From: Serratia fonticola
GTDB taxonomy: Bacteria > Pseudomonadota > Gammaproteobacteria > Enterobacterales > Enterobacteriaceae
Assembly: GCF_001006005.1 (NCBI RefSeq)
Contig: NZ_CP011254.1
Coordinates: forward strand, 2,480,001-2,544,000
Length of the DNA: 64,000 bases
Reading direction: 5' to 3'
A program made the translations under genes and the position numbers. The notes below the pieces were generated by a model, which was not told the origin of the DNA, ran no database searches, and saw nothing but the letters and a program-made list of their open reading frames with translations. Each line of letters opens with the position of its first letter. Position 1 is the stretch's first letter. Of the stretch, positions 36,508 to 45,432 are shown piece by piece.

Positions 36508-37224
36508 ATGGAAAACGAAGAACATATCAGTAACATTATCAAAACGCACCTCGAAGCGACATTAAACGATCTCGGGGAATTTATCTGGGCGTATGTGGTG
36601 TTATCGAAAAAAGATATGTCCTGTATCTTTGGGGTAACCAACTATCCTGGTGAGTGGGTAGAGCATTATAAAGCCAACGGTTTACAGTATACCGATCCGG
36701 TGGTGATCACTGCGCTGAACCGGTTAACGCCTTTCTCCTGGGATGAAAATCTAATGACAGGCGGAGGGTTTCATTTTTCCGAACTCTTCGAGCGGGCCAG
36801 GAAATTTGGGTTGAATAATGGCTATACGTTTGTATTGCATGATTATAATAATAACCTGGTCACGTTATCTTTTATTCTTGCCCCTGAAACCAGAGCGGAA
36901 TTAACCCAAACGCTGATCAAGAATAAAGGTGACATCTCTGTTTTACTGGCGTCAGTGCATGAGATTTATCTAACCCTGAATTCGCTGTCAGAAAAAAACG
37001 CCTCACGCTCGGAAAAAAGCGCCCAATTTACCGAACGGGAAAACGAAATCCTCTACTGGGCCAGCGTGGGCAAAACCTATCAGGAGACGGGGATGATCCT
37101 GGGGATCACTACGCGTACGGTCAAGTTTCATATGTCCAACATCGTCAAAAAGCTGGGAGTCGCAAATGCCCGGCATGCAATACGTCTAGGTGTGGAACTT
37201 CAACTGATTAAACCGGTTAGTTGA
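36508..37224 (+). CDS. LuxR-type quorum-sensing regulator
   Basis: 238 residues from the ATG at 36508; an upstream in-frame start would translate the hairpin region. The acyl-homoserine-lactone binding half (residues 15-165) has the conserved WxxxY...D pattern in GEWVEHYKANGLQYTDPVV and a W in TPFSWDE. The C-terminal HTH is FTERENEILYWASVGKTYQE and TTRTVKFHMSNIVKKLG. It abuts the luxI gene tail to tail with no gap, the convergent layout of EsaR/EsaI, YenR/YenI and Serratia pairs, in which the regulator is usually a repressor relieved by the signal. Confidence 0.92.
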   Translation: MENEEHISNIIKTHLEATLNDLGEFIWAYVVLSKKDMSCIFGVTNYPGEWVEHYKANGLQYTDPVVITALNRLTPFSWDENLMTGGGFHFSELFERARKFGLNNGYTFVLHDYNNNLVTLSFILAPETRAELTQTLIKNKGDISVLLASVHEIYLTLNSLSEKNASRSEKSAQFTERENEILYWASVGKTYQETGMILGITTRTVKFHMSNIVKKLGVANARHAIRLGVELQLIKPVS

Positions 37225-37869
37225 TTACAAAGAAGGCTCAGCCGCCAGCGGCCAGTCGTTCAGCCTGGTTTCGTCCGCTGTGCTGTACTTGCTGAATATC
37301 TTGGCTTTTAGCTTCCTCTGGCTCTCAGAGTCGACATGGCCGAGCAACAGATAGACCGGCTCATCTTTCTCGGAAACACCGGTTTCCAACACGGTGACAT
37401 TCCAACCTGAGGTTCTGATGATGTGCATCATCGCATGGCTGGCAACGGCAAGAATGCCATCATAATGATGTTGTTGCGCATAGTTAATCAGTGAGAGAAA
37501 CAAAGCCATAGTGACGGGAAACTTACGGCCTAACAGCGAGTGGGTTCTTTCTTTATCCACGAAGAAACGCGTGGATTCAATGTAGTTACCTTCTGGAATG
37601 TTGACATTGTTAAAGAATGAGGAGAATGTACTGTTCAACATATTTTGGTATTTCATGTCTATCATCCTGGTTCCGCATATAATCATGCCGTTCTCCACGC
37701 CAAAAATATAGTTGGTCTTATCATTATCAAACTGATCGACCTCCTTGCCGTCCGAACAGTCGACTGCCCATTGCAGTCTGTCTTTAAAAGTATTTTTTCT
37801 TAACATAAAGAGATCTTCAGATTTCTCATTGCTCATTGAAGCATAGTTAACGCTGTAAATATTAAACAT
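37225..37869 (-). CDS. LuxI-type acyl-homoserine lactone synthase
   Basis: 214 residues from the ATG at 37869, which has AGGTGAC five bases before it; the longer open frame lacks a ribosome site. Conserved synthase residues are visible: LRKNTFKDRLQW near the N terminus with the invariant Arg and Trp, DQFDNDKTNY with the Asp pair, and YIESTRFFVD with the Glu and Arg of the active site. Makes an N-acyl homoserine lactone from SAM and acyl-ACP; chain length cannot be read. Convergent with luxR. Confidence 0.94.
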   Translation of the reverse strand: MFNIYSVNYASMSNEKSEDLFMLRKNTFKDRLQWAVDCSDGKEVDQFDNDKTNYIFGVENGMIICGTRMIDMKYQNMLNSTFSSFFNNVNIPEGNYIESTRFFVDKERTHSLLGRKFPVTMALFLSLINYAQQHHYDGILAVASHAMMHIIRTSGWNVTVLETGVSEKDEPVYLLLGHVDSESQRKLKAKIFSKYSTADETRLNDWPLAAEPSL

Positions 37870-38002
37870 AATGTCACCTGTGAATGAATATATAGAGATA
37901 AGTTCATCCGGTAACATCAGTGAAGTTTCATTAAGAGCATGCCGGTACAAAGGAATGATAATGCTTTTTAATAGATTTACGCTAACCTTATTATAGGAAT
38001 AA

Positions 38003-38018
38003 ACTGGTTTTAGCCGGT
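38003..38018. promoter_or_regulatory. Candidate lux box upstream of luxI
   Basis: ACTGGTTTTAGCCGGT is an imperfect dyad (six of eight positions symmetric) about 134 bases before the luxI start and 185 before the VWA gene on the other strand. Its form resembles LuxR-family binding sites, but the match is approximate. Confidence 0.35.
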
Positions 38019-38202
38019 GTTGGGTGGGGCGTTTTAGGCGACACTCTGGGCTTAAAAGTGATATGTTTCTTACCGAGTACGAACCCGAGGGAGCGGCAAC
38101 GGCAACTTTTACCTATTTTTTACATCTTTATACAGATAACAGACAACTCTCCGGCCGATACGGGCAAGAATGGATTCGATTCTTTTGACAAGGAGCTTCA
38201 CC

Positions 38203-39534
38203 ATGGATCTGAAATGTATTTTTGCGTTATTCACCCTGTCTGTGCTGCCTTGGAGTGCCAGTGCCGCTCCGGCTGCCCCCAAGGTCGTCGTAAAGTCTGA
38301 AGTTGCCTCGCCCGTGGTGTTGGAAAATACCCAGGATAAAAACTACCTGAAAATCTCGTTGGTGGGCTATCCGCTGCCGCAGGAAAAACGCAGCCCGATC
38401 AATCTGGCGCTGGTCATCGACCGCTCCACCTCAATGAGTGGCGATCGTATCGAAAACGCCAGAAAGGCGGCGATCGCCGCTGTTAACATGCTCAACGGTA
38501 ATGACACGCTTTCGGTCGTTGCCTATGACTCCGGGGTTGAAGTGGTGATCCCGGCGACCAAGGTCAAAGATACAAAAGAACTGATTAATAAAATTAACAA
38601 AAGTATTGAACCGCGTGGGATGACGGCGCTGTTTGCCGGGGTGAGCAAGGGTATCGATCAGGTGAGCAAGCATCTGGATAAAGAGCAGGTTAACCGCATT
38701 GTGTTGCTTTCCGACGGGCAAGCCAACGTTGGGCCAACCTCCAACAGTGAGCTGGCCGAGCTGGCTAAACTGGCGGCCAAGAAAGGTATCGCCATTACCA
38801 CCATCGGCATTGGTGATGGTTATAACGAAGATCTGATGACCACCATTGCGGGCTATAGCGATGGTAACCATGCCTTTGTTGAGCAATCCAGCGATTTGGA
38901 AAAGACCTTCGCCCACGAGTTTAACGACGCCATGTCCGTGGTGGCGCAGGATGTGGTGGTGGTGATCAAAACCGCCGATAAGGTTACGCCGGTTCGTCTG
39001 TTGGGGCGTGATGGCAGCATCAGCGGCAATACGGTCACCGTAAAACTGAACCAGCTGTATTCCAATCAGGAAAAATATGTTCTGCTGGAAGTGATCCCGG
39101 CCAAGGGCAGCAACGCCCAGAGCAAACCGCTGGCCGATGTGAACGTGCGTTACGCCAACCTGAGTACCAAGCAGGTGGATACCTTCAATGAGAAGGTGGC
39201 GGTACGTTATAGCCAATCCGCTAAGGATGTCAGCGCAGCGCAGGTTGATGAAGTGCTGGTGGACTCGGCCATTCAGAAGGCAGCGATTGAAAATGAGCGC
39301 GCGGTAGAGCTGATGGATGCAGGCAAAATGGAAGAGGCCAAACAGGTGTTTAGCGCTAATGCGGCAGCCTTGGAAAGCCTACCCGTCAGTGCCGCTCCAG
39401 CCAGACAAAAAGCCGAAGCCAGCGCGCAGAAGAACAAAGACCTGATGGGTAAAATGGAGAGCGCCAGCAAGGAATCGACCCGTAAGGCAGTGAAAGAACA
39501 GAACTACAACATCAAAACCCAGAAGAACCAGTAG
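38203..39534 (+). CDS. Secreted or periplasmic VWA-domain protein
   Basis: 443 residues from the ATG at 38203 (AAGGAG upstream). Signal peptide (MDLKCIFALFTLSVLPWSAS, then AAPAAP) predicts export. The VWA domain starts near residue 60 with an intact metal-ion adhesion site: VIDRSTSMSG (DxSxS), a Thr around RGMTALFAG, and VLLSDGQANVG (Asp). C-terminal of it is a beta-rich region, and the end is a helical Lys/Ala/Glu-rich tail. Similar to YfbK-type surface or periplasmic proteins. A histidine kinase gene follows 11 bases later, so this may be a sensor partner or an output of the two-component system. Confidence 0.82.
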   Translation: MDLKCIFALFTLSVLPWSASAAPAAPKVVVKSEVASPVVLENTQDKNYLKISLVGYPLPQEKRSPINLALVIDRSTSMSGDRIENARKAAIAAVNMLNGNDTLSVVAYDSGVEVVIPATKVKDTKELINKINKSIEPRGMTALFAGVSKGIDQVSKHLDKEQVNRIVLLSDGQANVGPTSNSELAELAKLAAKKGIAITTIGIGDGYNEDLMTTIAGYSDGNHAFVEQSSDLEKTFAHEFNDAMSVVAQDVVVVIKTADKVTPVRLLGRDGSISGNTVTVKLNQLYSNQEKYVLLEVIPAKGSNAQSKPLADVNVRYANLSTKQVDTFNEKVAVRYSQSAKDVSAAQVDEVLVDSAIQKAAIENERAVELMDAGKMEEAKQVFSANAAALESLPVSAAPARQKAEASAQKNKDLMGKMESASKESTRKAVKEQNYNIKTQKNQ

Positions 39535-39545
39535 CAGGGAGCCTA

Positions 39546-41063
39546 ATGAGCCAGCGTACTTCCAGAAGTTTGACGGTTTTTATCATCATCACCGTGGCGG
39601 TCTTCAGCCTGATCGCCTATCTGGGAGTGCGCACCCTCGAGCACGAAGTGTTGCTACGCCATTACCAATCCCAGACCATGGCACAAACGCGCGTTACGCA
39701 AGCCAGCGACAGCGTTATGGATATTCTGCGGCAGAAAGCGACGCGGCTGGACGCGATCACCGACTACATTCAACCCAACGAACAGGCGCTCAAGGAGCTG
39801 GTTGAGAAGGATCACGACATTGATGGCGTGTTTGTCCTGCAGAAAAATCGGTTGTTGTATCCCAACGAAAACGGCCCGCTGAGCCAAAAAGAACTCGCCT
39901 GGGTTCAGGCCATCACGCCGCTGGTGAACGATCCTTCCTTGCTTTACGGCCACAGCGTAAAAAGCGAAATGGCTATCCCACAATCCGGCTGGTATATCAC
40001 CGGCGAGGTGCAGGAGCCGCTGTTGATCTACTGGCGCACTATCGGCAGCGAGACCATCGGATTTCGGGTTCCTTATATCAAACTGCTATCGGACGTGATC
40101 AATGCGGTCAACTTCGATTTTGGCAGAGACACGCTGGTGCTGGTAGAGAACGGACGCCTGCTGTACCAAAGCAATCCGTATGTCGAGCTGGGAAACCTGC
40201 AGCCGTTGGCCGAACAGAGCCTGCCTTATCCGCTTACCGGCTGGCAGGTGAGTTATTACGGCAAAGCGGCCAGTACTACGGCGGTCTACCTTTGGGGCGG
40301 GGCGTTTATCCTGCTAATGCTGGCCATCATGGGCTTGATCATTTTCCGCCTCTACCGGGAATACACCCAGACGGCACGGCTGGCGCGCCAGCAGGTGGGT
40401 TTTGTCAGCCAGGTGTCCCACGAGCTGAAAACGCCGCTGACTAATATCACGCTGTATGCAGAGTTGCTGAAAGAAGAGCTGGATGAACAGCACAATGAAG
40501 GACTGCGTTACCTGGACGTGATTATCGGCGAGAGCCAGCGCCTATCGCGCCTGATCCAGAACATTTTGAGTTTTACCCGCGAGCCGAAGCTGCACATTCA
40601 GCCCATTGACCTCAACCCGCTGCTGGCGAAGATTACTCAGACTTTCACTCCGTCATATCAGGCCAAGGGGATGACGATTTCCCTCTCATTAGGCGAAAGC
40701 GTGGTGGTGCAGAGTGATATCGATCGCCTGACGCAGATTATCAATAACCTGCTGAGCAATGCGGAAAAGTATGCCACGGCCGGGAAACAGGTCGATGTGC
40801 AGGTGGAGTGCGGTGCGGACAATGTGGATATCCACGTGCGGGATTATGGTGCCGGTATCGCCGAGAAAGAGCTCAGGATGATTTTCCTGCCCTTTTACCG
40901 GGTGAAGTCAGGTATTACCGAGGGCGTATCAGGCACCGGCATTGGCCTGACGATTGCCCAGCAGTTGGCGCACAGCCTGGGCGGGGAGATCCTGGTGGCT
41001 CAGCAGTCGCCGGGGGTGCGCTTCACCTTGCGGCTGGCACGTAACCTGATTACAGCACCGTAG
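39546..41063 (+). CDS. Membrane sensor histidine kinase
   Basis: 505 residues. Membrane helix at about residues 9-27, a periplasmic sensor domain of about 210 residues, second helix around 241-262 (VYLWGGAFILLMLAIMGL), then the kinase core. The phospho-acceptor H-box is SQVSHELKTPLTNI, with N-box NNLLSNAEKYA, G1 box DYGAGI and G2 box GTGIGL. The sensor domain is not recognisable by eye, possibly a Cache fold. Directly follows the VWA gene (AGGGAG ribosome site). The cognate regulator is 177 bases downstream across a repeat element. Confidence 0.9.
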   Translation: MSQRTSRSLTVFIIITVAVFSLIAYLGVRTLEHEVLLRHYQSQTMAQTRVTQASDSVMDILRQKATRLDAITDYIQPNEQALKELVEKDHDIDGVFVLQKNRLLYPNENGPLSQKELAWVQAITPLVNDPSLLYGHSVKSEMAIPQSGWYITGEVQEPLLIYWRTIGSETIGFRVPYIKLLSDVINAVNFDFGRDTLVLVENGRLLYQSNPYVELGNLQPLAEQSLPYPLTGWQVSYYGKAASTTAVYLWGGAFILLMLAIMGLIIFRLYREYTQTARLARQQVGFVSQVSHELKTPLTNITLYAELLKEELDEQHNEGLRYLDVIIGESQRLSRLIQNILSFTREPKLHIQPIDLNPLLAKITQTFTPSYQAKGMTISLSLGESVVVQSDIDRLTQIINNLLSNAEKYATAGKQVDVQVECGADNVDIHVRDYGAGIAEKELRMIFLPFYRVKSGITEGVSGTGIGLTIAQQLAHSLGGEILVAQQSPGVRFTLRLARNLITAP

Positions 41064-41124
41064 CCGCTGTTTTTGGATAAGTGCCGCAGAGTGACTTCTA
41101 TACCTGACAACAACCGCGCTCTAG

Positions 41125-41161
41125 CTCCCTCTCCTTTTTGGGGAGAGGGTTGGGGAGAGGG
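41125..41161. repeat. Short palindromic intergenic repeat
   Basis: CTCCCTCTCCTTTTTGGGGA followed by GAGGGTTGGGGAGAGGG, a member of the same repeat family, lying between the histidine kinase and response regulator genes. Confidence 0.7.
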
Positions 41162-41240
41162 CACAGCGCTGTAGCCGATGATATCGCCCACGTCAGGCGG
41201 TAATCGCCACCGCTAATAGCATTAACCACAGGGAGTCATG

Positions 41241-41924
41241 ATGAAAATACTGGTCGTTGAAGACGATACGAACATCCGCCAGGGATTGGTAGAAGCGCTC
41301 TCCCGTGAGGGCTATAGCCTGATCGCCGCAGAGAATGGCAAAGTGGCGCTGGAGATGTATCAGCGGGAAAAACCGGATTTTATCATCCTCGATATCATGA
41401 TGCCGGAGCTGGATGGCTACGCGGTATGCCGAGAGATCCGCAAACAGGATGAGCAGATCCCGATTATCTTTTTGTCCGCCAAGGATGAAGAGATCGACCG
41501 GGTGGTCGGGTTAGAGCTGGGAGCAGATGATTACATCAGCAAGCCGTTTGGCATTCACGAGATCCGCGCCAGGATCAAGACCATCGCCAGGCGTTGCCTG
41601 CGTAGCAAAACCGCGCAGCCAGATGTCAGCTTTGGTTTTGGTGATTTAACCGTGTACCCGAATGAGCTATGCGCTCTGCGCCAGACGGCGAGGTTGGAGC
41701 TTTCACTGCGCGAGGTGAAAATTCTGGAGTGCCTCTATCAGCACAAGAATAAGGTCGTCACGCGCGAGATGTTGTTCGATGCCGCCTGGGGCTATGACTT
41801 CCTGCCTAACAGCCGCACGCTGGATCAGCATATCTCCAAGCTGCGCAAGACCATTGAGCTCGATGCGAATAGTCCGTTATTGATTCGCACCGTGCATGGG
41901 ATGGGGTATCGGTATTTGGGGTGA
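41241..41924 (+). CDS. OmpR/PhoB-family response regulator
   Basis: 227 residues from the second of two adjacent ATGs (41238 and 41241), which has better spacing to GGGAG. The receiver domain has the acidic pair EDD, phosphoacceptor Asp in FIILDIMMPE, Thr/Ser in FLSAKDE, and Lys in YISKPFG. The C-terminal winged helix includes LSLREVKILECLYQHKNKVV and SRTLDQHISKLRKTIE. It should be partner of the preceding histidine kinase. Target genes, possibly including the VWA protein, are unknown. Confidence 0.93.
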   Translation: MKILVVEDDTNIRQGLVEALSREGYSLIAAENGKVALEMYQREKPDFIILDIMMPELDGYAVCREIRKQDEQIPIIFLSAKDEEIDRVVGLELGADDYISKPFGIHEIRARIKTIARRCLRSKTAQPDVSFGFGDLTVYPNELCALRQTARLELSLREVKILECLYQHKNKVVTREMLFDAAWGYDFLPNSRTLDQHISKLRKTIELDANSPLLIRTVHGMGYRYLG

Positions 41925-42207
41925 GGTAATAGTCTATGAGTAAAGTGATTTTATCGAACTAGCTTCTGTCGTAGGAAGGTTGTCGAATGTTTGATTTACG
42001 CTGTGGGGGCTGAAATTAACCTGGAAATTTCAGGTCATATTATGTAAAAAACACTAATGTTTTAGATCATTTATTGATCTTCATCAATGTTCATGACTTG
42101 CCTGTTTATCCTGTTTTTGTGTACAGTATTTACATCATATGGTGTCTTTTTTTTTAAAATAATCCATATGTAGTGCTCGTGCCCTGTGGTAAAAAAGAGG
42201 ATTAATA
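41925..42207 (+). promoter_or_regulatory. Promoter region with LexA-box-like site
   Basis: AT-rich 283-bp region before two small genes. CTGTTTTTGTGTACAG at 42111-42126 fits the SOS box CTGT-N8-ACAG and is followed by TA, as in the longer consensus. It lies 82 bases before the 42208 start, close to the expected promoter. Confidence 0.6.
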
Positions 42208-42456
42208 ATGAGTAAGAACAATAAATCTACTTCAAAAGATGTTTCTTCCCTTGCTGGTAGCGTTTTAGCCGATCCTAATGCATCTGTAATTCAAAAAAGC
42301 TTGGCAGCATCTGCATTGGCGCAATCTCGTACATCAAAGCAGACTGGTGCGGTCATGGAAACGAAAGCATCAGGCGTTTTGACCAGTACAAAATACAGTT
42401 CAACAACCAAAACGCTCGCAGGTACGGTTTTATCTCAATCGAATAAAGATCGTTAG
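42208..42456 (+). CDS. Small Ser/Ala/Lys-rich protein, function unknown
   Basis: 82 residues: no membrane helix, no signal. It is low in complexity, with two short internal similarities, KDVSSLAGSVLADPN and KTLAGTVLSQSN, implying a repeated LAGxVL unit. Related small proteins occur in enterobacterial accessory regions, but I do not know a function. The GAGG ribosome site is good. It starts the SOS-box operon and precedes the zinc-ribbon gene by 24 bases. Confidence 0.65.
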   Translation: MSKNNKSTSKDVSSLAGSVLADPNASVIQKSLAASALAQSRTSKQTGAVMETKASGVLTSTKYSSTTKTLAGTVLSQSNKDR

Positions 42457-42480
42457 TATTTTATAATTAAGGTGGTTTGA

Positions 42481-42750
42481 ATGATTGAGTGTAGCTGTTG
42501 CGGCAAACCGTTGAATCGTGCCTTAAAAAGTGAAGATGGGAGATATAAGTCTTGCCCTCGTTGCTCCCAAACTCATGGACAGTTTCATATCTTCAGAAAA
42601 TACCCGGATGATTTCGGCACAACCCCAAGCCGAGTGACACCGCAAAATCCTGACGGCCCACAAAGCCATTGCCTAGATTGTCGCCGACTTGAACCTGGTG
42701 AGGATTCTACAGTCGACCTAACTAAAGAACTCACTTGTAATCAGCTTTAA
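42481..42750 (+). CDS. Small zinc-ribbon protein, function unknown
   Basis: 89 residues. Metal-binding Cys pattern: CSCCGKP near the N terminus with YKSCPRCSQTHG about 20 residues later, making a four-Cys ribbon, plus a further HCLDCRR pair near residue 65. Such small two-ribbon proteins often bind nucleic acid, but this is general. It follows the LAGxVL-repeat protein after 24 bases (AAGGTGG ribosome site) and a hairpin closes the pair at 42761-42780. Shared control by the LexA-like site is likely if that site is real. Confidence 0.65.
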   Translation: MIECSCCGKPLNRALKSEDGRYKSCPRCSQTHGQFHIFRKYPDDFGTTPSRVTPQNPDGPQSHCLDCRRLEPGEDSTVDLTKELTCNQL

Positions 42751-42760
42751 ATATTTTTAT

Positions 42761-42780
42761 GCCCCCGATATATTGGGGGC
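42761..42780 (+). terminator. Hairpin after the zinc-ribbon gene
   Basis: GCCCCC (42761-42766) and GGGGGC (42775-42780) around GATATATT, followed by TGTTTATAA. It lies between convergent genes and may serve both. Confidence 0.55.
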
Positions 42781-42886
42781 TGTTTATAATTCAGCAAGTT
42801 TTTAGCTGAGGTTAACCATTTGGTTGCGTGACCAAAGATCGTTAGCTATATCGCAAAGGGAACTATAAACAATTAGCTCTCTCGCG

Positions 42887-43759
42887 TTACCCCTTAAACA
42901 CCTGCCCCCGATGCCACTCCACAAACTTATCCAAAGGATAATGTTCGGCGATCTTTGGCAACCGAATCGTCTTCCCAGCAAAGTCCCAGAACAATTGGTC
43001 GATCATATGGGTACCGTTCACACCTGCTGAAACCAACAGTTTCATGCTGTCGTCGAGCCCGATAGCTCCCATATCAAATGCGGAATGGTGCAACGAGCAT
43101 AGCGCTAATCCGTTGGTCACGGTGCAGGGGCCGCCGTGTTGCTTCCATTTGATATGCGCCGCCTCTAAGCCAACGGGCGTAGTGTCGTGCTGCAGGTTAT
43201 AGCCGCACACCGCGCATTGATAGTTATAGGCGCGTAAGATCGTTTGCCGGAATGCTGGGTCGCGTGCTTTACGTATCCCATCAAGCCGAAAGTCCAAGCG
43301 GTTGGCTATCAATTCTTGAACGCTGTCGGGGAAATGCTCACACAGGATTTGCTGTGCAAGCTTGTCGATCAGCGCGGGTTGGCTGCATAACAGCTGGTAG
43401 CTCTCTTCGTCGAAGCCACCGCTGACACCATGTTCGATAATTTCCCGCTTCGGTGGCTCTTTACTGCCTTTCTGCGGGCTGCAAAGCTCCGCATTCTGTA
43501 ATTCCCAGAACCCATCGCCGCGTAAACGCCAGAACGGCATAGTGGGGTAATGGTCACGCCGCTGTGGGCCAAAGCTGTTGAGTAATGCCAGCAAGGGGCC
43601 GTGGATTTCTTCGCCATAATTGAACAGCCGATCGTGCCCTTGCTGATATTGGGATAGCACGTACAGCAGCAGTAACGGCTTATGTGGTGCACGCTGATCG
43701 CCTTTGCGCCACACGGTCAGATGAGATATGGCGGTTTGCAGTTCCTGGCTGGTTTTCAT
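42887..43759 (-). CDS. SBD-HNH endonuclease, candidate phosphorothioate-dependent restriction enzyme
   Basis: 290 residues from the ATG at 43759 (AGGATG upstream). The N-terminal domain contains RAPHKPLLLL at residue 23, the pattern of sulfur-binding domains (SBD) in ScoMcrA-like type IV enzymes that cut phosphorothioated DNA. The C-terminal HNH nuclease has the zinc cysteines C182 and C185 (CAVC), the AAHIKWK histidine, Asn in TNGLALCSLHH and final His. Together this is an SBD-HNH architecture. No dnd sulfuration genes are in the window, consistent with a type IV role against foreign modified DNA. Recognition of sulfur is inferred from the motif. Confidence 0.75.
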   Translation of the reverse strand: MKTSQELQTAISHLTVWRKGDQRAPHKPLLLLYVLSQYQQGHDRLFNYGEEIHGPLLALLNSFGPQRRDHYPTMPFWRLRGDGFWELQNAELCSPQKGSKEPPKREIIEHGVSGGFDEESYQLLCSQPALIDKLAQQILCEHFPDSVQELIANRLDFRLDGIRKARDPAFRQTILRAYNYQCAVCGYNLQHDTTPVGLEAAHIKWKQHGGPCTVTNGLALCSLHHSAFDMGAIGLDDSMKLLVSAGVNGTHMIDQLFWDFAGKTIRLPKIAEHYPLDKFVEWHRGQVFKG

Positions 43760-44019
43760 CGGTGCATCCTGGCGGGCGGCGAAAGTGATTGCGATCATGC
43801 TCGCAAAAGGGAAGGGATTCAATCGCTTCTACACATATCTTGGGCAAGACAGAGCCTCGTTATTTCATTAAATAGGGAAGAGCGTGCCTGCCAGCATTGA
43901 GCGCAGCTCTACGTAACAATCCTAAATGCCCAAAGCCACGACACATTCTCGGTTATTTCTGCTATGGTATGTTTATTGCGTCGTGTATTTTTTATGCTTT
44001 TGATAAACAAGGATTTAAC

Positions 44020-44697
44020 ATGGATCGTGGTATCCCTGATGTGGCTTTTATTAACAACAGCGATCAAAGAACCCCTTTAATTTTGGTGCTCGACTGCTCA
44101 GGTAGTATGGGCGGTGAGCCGATCGATCAGCTTAATCAAGGCCTTGCTCTGCTGGAGCAGGAATTGAAGGACGATGTGATTGCCGCCAAACGGGTCAGGC
44201 TGCTGATTATTGAATACGGCGGTTATGACCAGTGCAAACTGCACGGGGATTGGACAGATGCCATGGATTTCGTCGCGCCACGTCTGGCCGCCGGGGGCAC
44301 CACTCCGATGGGGCAAGCGGTCATGCTGGCATTGAACGAGATCGAAGCAGAGAAACAGCGCCTGAAGCAGGCCGGGATTTCCTATACCCGCCCCTGGTTA
44401 TTCTTGATGTCCGACGGGCAGCCTACCGATGAATGGGAAGGCGTTGCCGAACTGTGCCGTCAGGCAGAGGCTAGCAACAAAGTCGCCGTATTCCCGATTA
44501 GCGTGGCAGATGCTTCAACTGAAGTCATGGGGCGTTTTAGCCAGCATGGCAGTAATGGTGTCAAACGGCTGAGTGGCTTGCAGTTCCGCGAGCTGTTCTT
44601 GTGGTTGAGCGCCAGCATGCAAGTCGTCTCCCAGTCTGTACCGGGCGGAAAAGCACAGTTGCCAGCGACCGATAGCTGGTCCAACGTCCCGGTGTGA
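44020..44697 (+). CDS. TerY/YegL-like VWA-domain protein
   Basis: 225 residues from ATG 44020 (AAGG eight bases before); the longer frame upstream would start in the divergent promoter. The VWA domain fills the protein and its metal site is intact: LVLDCSGSMGG (DxSxS), GGTTPMGQA (Thr) and LMSDGQPTD (Asp). No signal peptide, so cytosolic. It begins a tight four-gene run with a PP2C phosphatase and a Ser/Thr kinase, the TerY-P triad known from tellurium-resistance-type systems, and similar to E. coli yegL-yegK-yegI. Confidence 0.88.
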   Translation: MDRGIPDVAFINNSDQRTPLILVLDCSGSMGGEPIDQLNQGLALLEQELKDDVIAAKRVRLLIIEYGGYDQCKLHGDWTDAMDFVAPRLAAGGTTPMGQAVMLALNEIEAEKQRLKQAGISYTRPWLFLMSDGQPTDEWEGVAELCRQAEASNKVAVFPISVADASTEVMGRFSQHGSNGVKRLSGLQFRELFLWLSASMQVVSQSVPGGKAQLPATDSWSNVPV

Positions 44698-44698
44698 T

Positions 44699-45427
44699 AT
44701 GAAAAAATGGCAGGTATATGCCGCATCGGCCACCGGTGCGGCACATCTGGCAAGGGATATTCCGTGCCAGGATGCTTTTCATTGGGCCGTGGTTGATGAG
44801 CGCCTGGTCGCCGCCGTTTGTGATGGTGCGGGGTCGGCATCCCAAAGTGCAACGGGGGCGGACTTTGTCTCTCGCCAACTGGTGGAGCGCCTATCATGGC
44901 AACCCTCCGGGGCGTTGACGCCCGAGCTTATTCAGCAGATGTTGGAACAAATCCGCATGGATTTGTACTTTCTGGCGACCGAGGCCAATAACCAGCTGGA
45001 AGATTATGCCTGCACGCTAGTGGCGGCATGGATCGATGAGCAGCAGGTTTGCCTGATCCATCTTGGCGATGGGGTGGCTGCGGTGCGAACCGCCAGCGGA
45101 GATGAGCAACTGTCCGTGCCAGAAAACGGGGAATATGCCAACCAGACGTGGTTTTTAACCAGCGAAAACTGGCGTGAACATTTACGTATCACCTTTGTGA
45201 GCTTGCCGGTAGACCAACTGATATTAATGTCAGACGGCGTGCAGCCCTTTGCGTTAGATAAGTCGGGGCAGGCGCTGTTTGAGCCGTTTATGGGGCCGGT
45301 GATCCGCTATTTACAGCAGACCGCAGAGGAGCCGGGCAGCTCCGCCTTACAGGCCACGTTGGGCGATCCGCGTACCAGTGAAATCACCGGCGACGATAAA
45401 ACTCTGCTCATAGCGCTACGCAGTTAA
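44699..45427 (+). CDS. PP2C-type protein phosphatase (YegK/PphC-like)
   Basis: 242 residues. Metal-dependent Ser/Thr phosphatase with the expected acidic residues: VCDGAGSASQS near residue 40, LIHLGDG near 115, LMSDGVQPFA near 175, and TGDDKTLL at the C terminus. Begins one base after the VWA gene stop, so coupled. In TerY-P modules this phosphatase is thought to reverse the action of the neighbouring kinase. No membrane segment. Confidence 0.9.
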   Translation: MKKWQVYAASATGAAHLARDIPCQDAFHWAVVDERLVAAVCDGAGSASQSATGADFVSRQLVERLSWQPSGALTPELIQQMLEQIRMDLYFLATEANNQLEDYACTLVAAWIDEQQVCLIHLGDGVAAVRTASGDEQLSVPENGEYANQTWFLTSENWREHLRITFVSLPVDQLILMSDGVQPFALDKSGQALFEPFMGPVIRYLQQTAEEPGSSALQATLGDPRTSEITGDDKTLLIALRS

Positions 45428-45432
45428 TCCCC

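Noticed and set aside
38431..39216. 261-codon minus-strand frame inside the VWA gene
   Set aside because: Antisense to the intact VWA domain, His-rich shadow composition.
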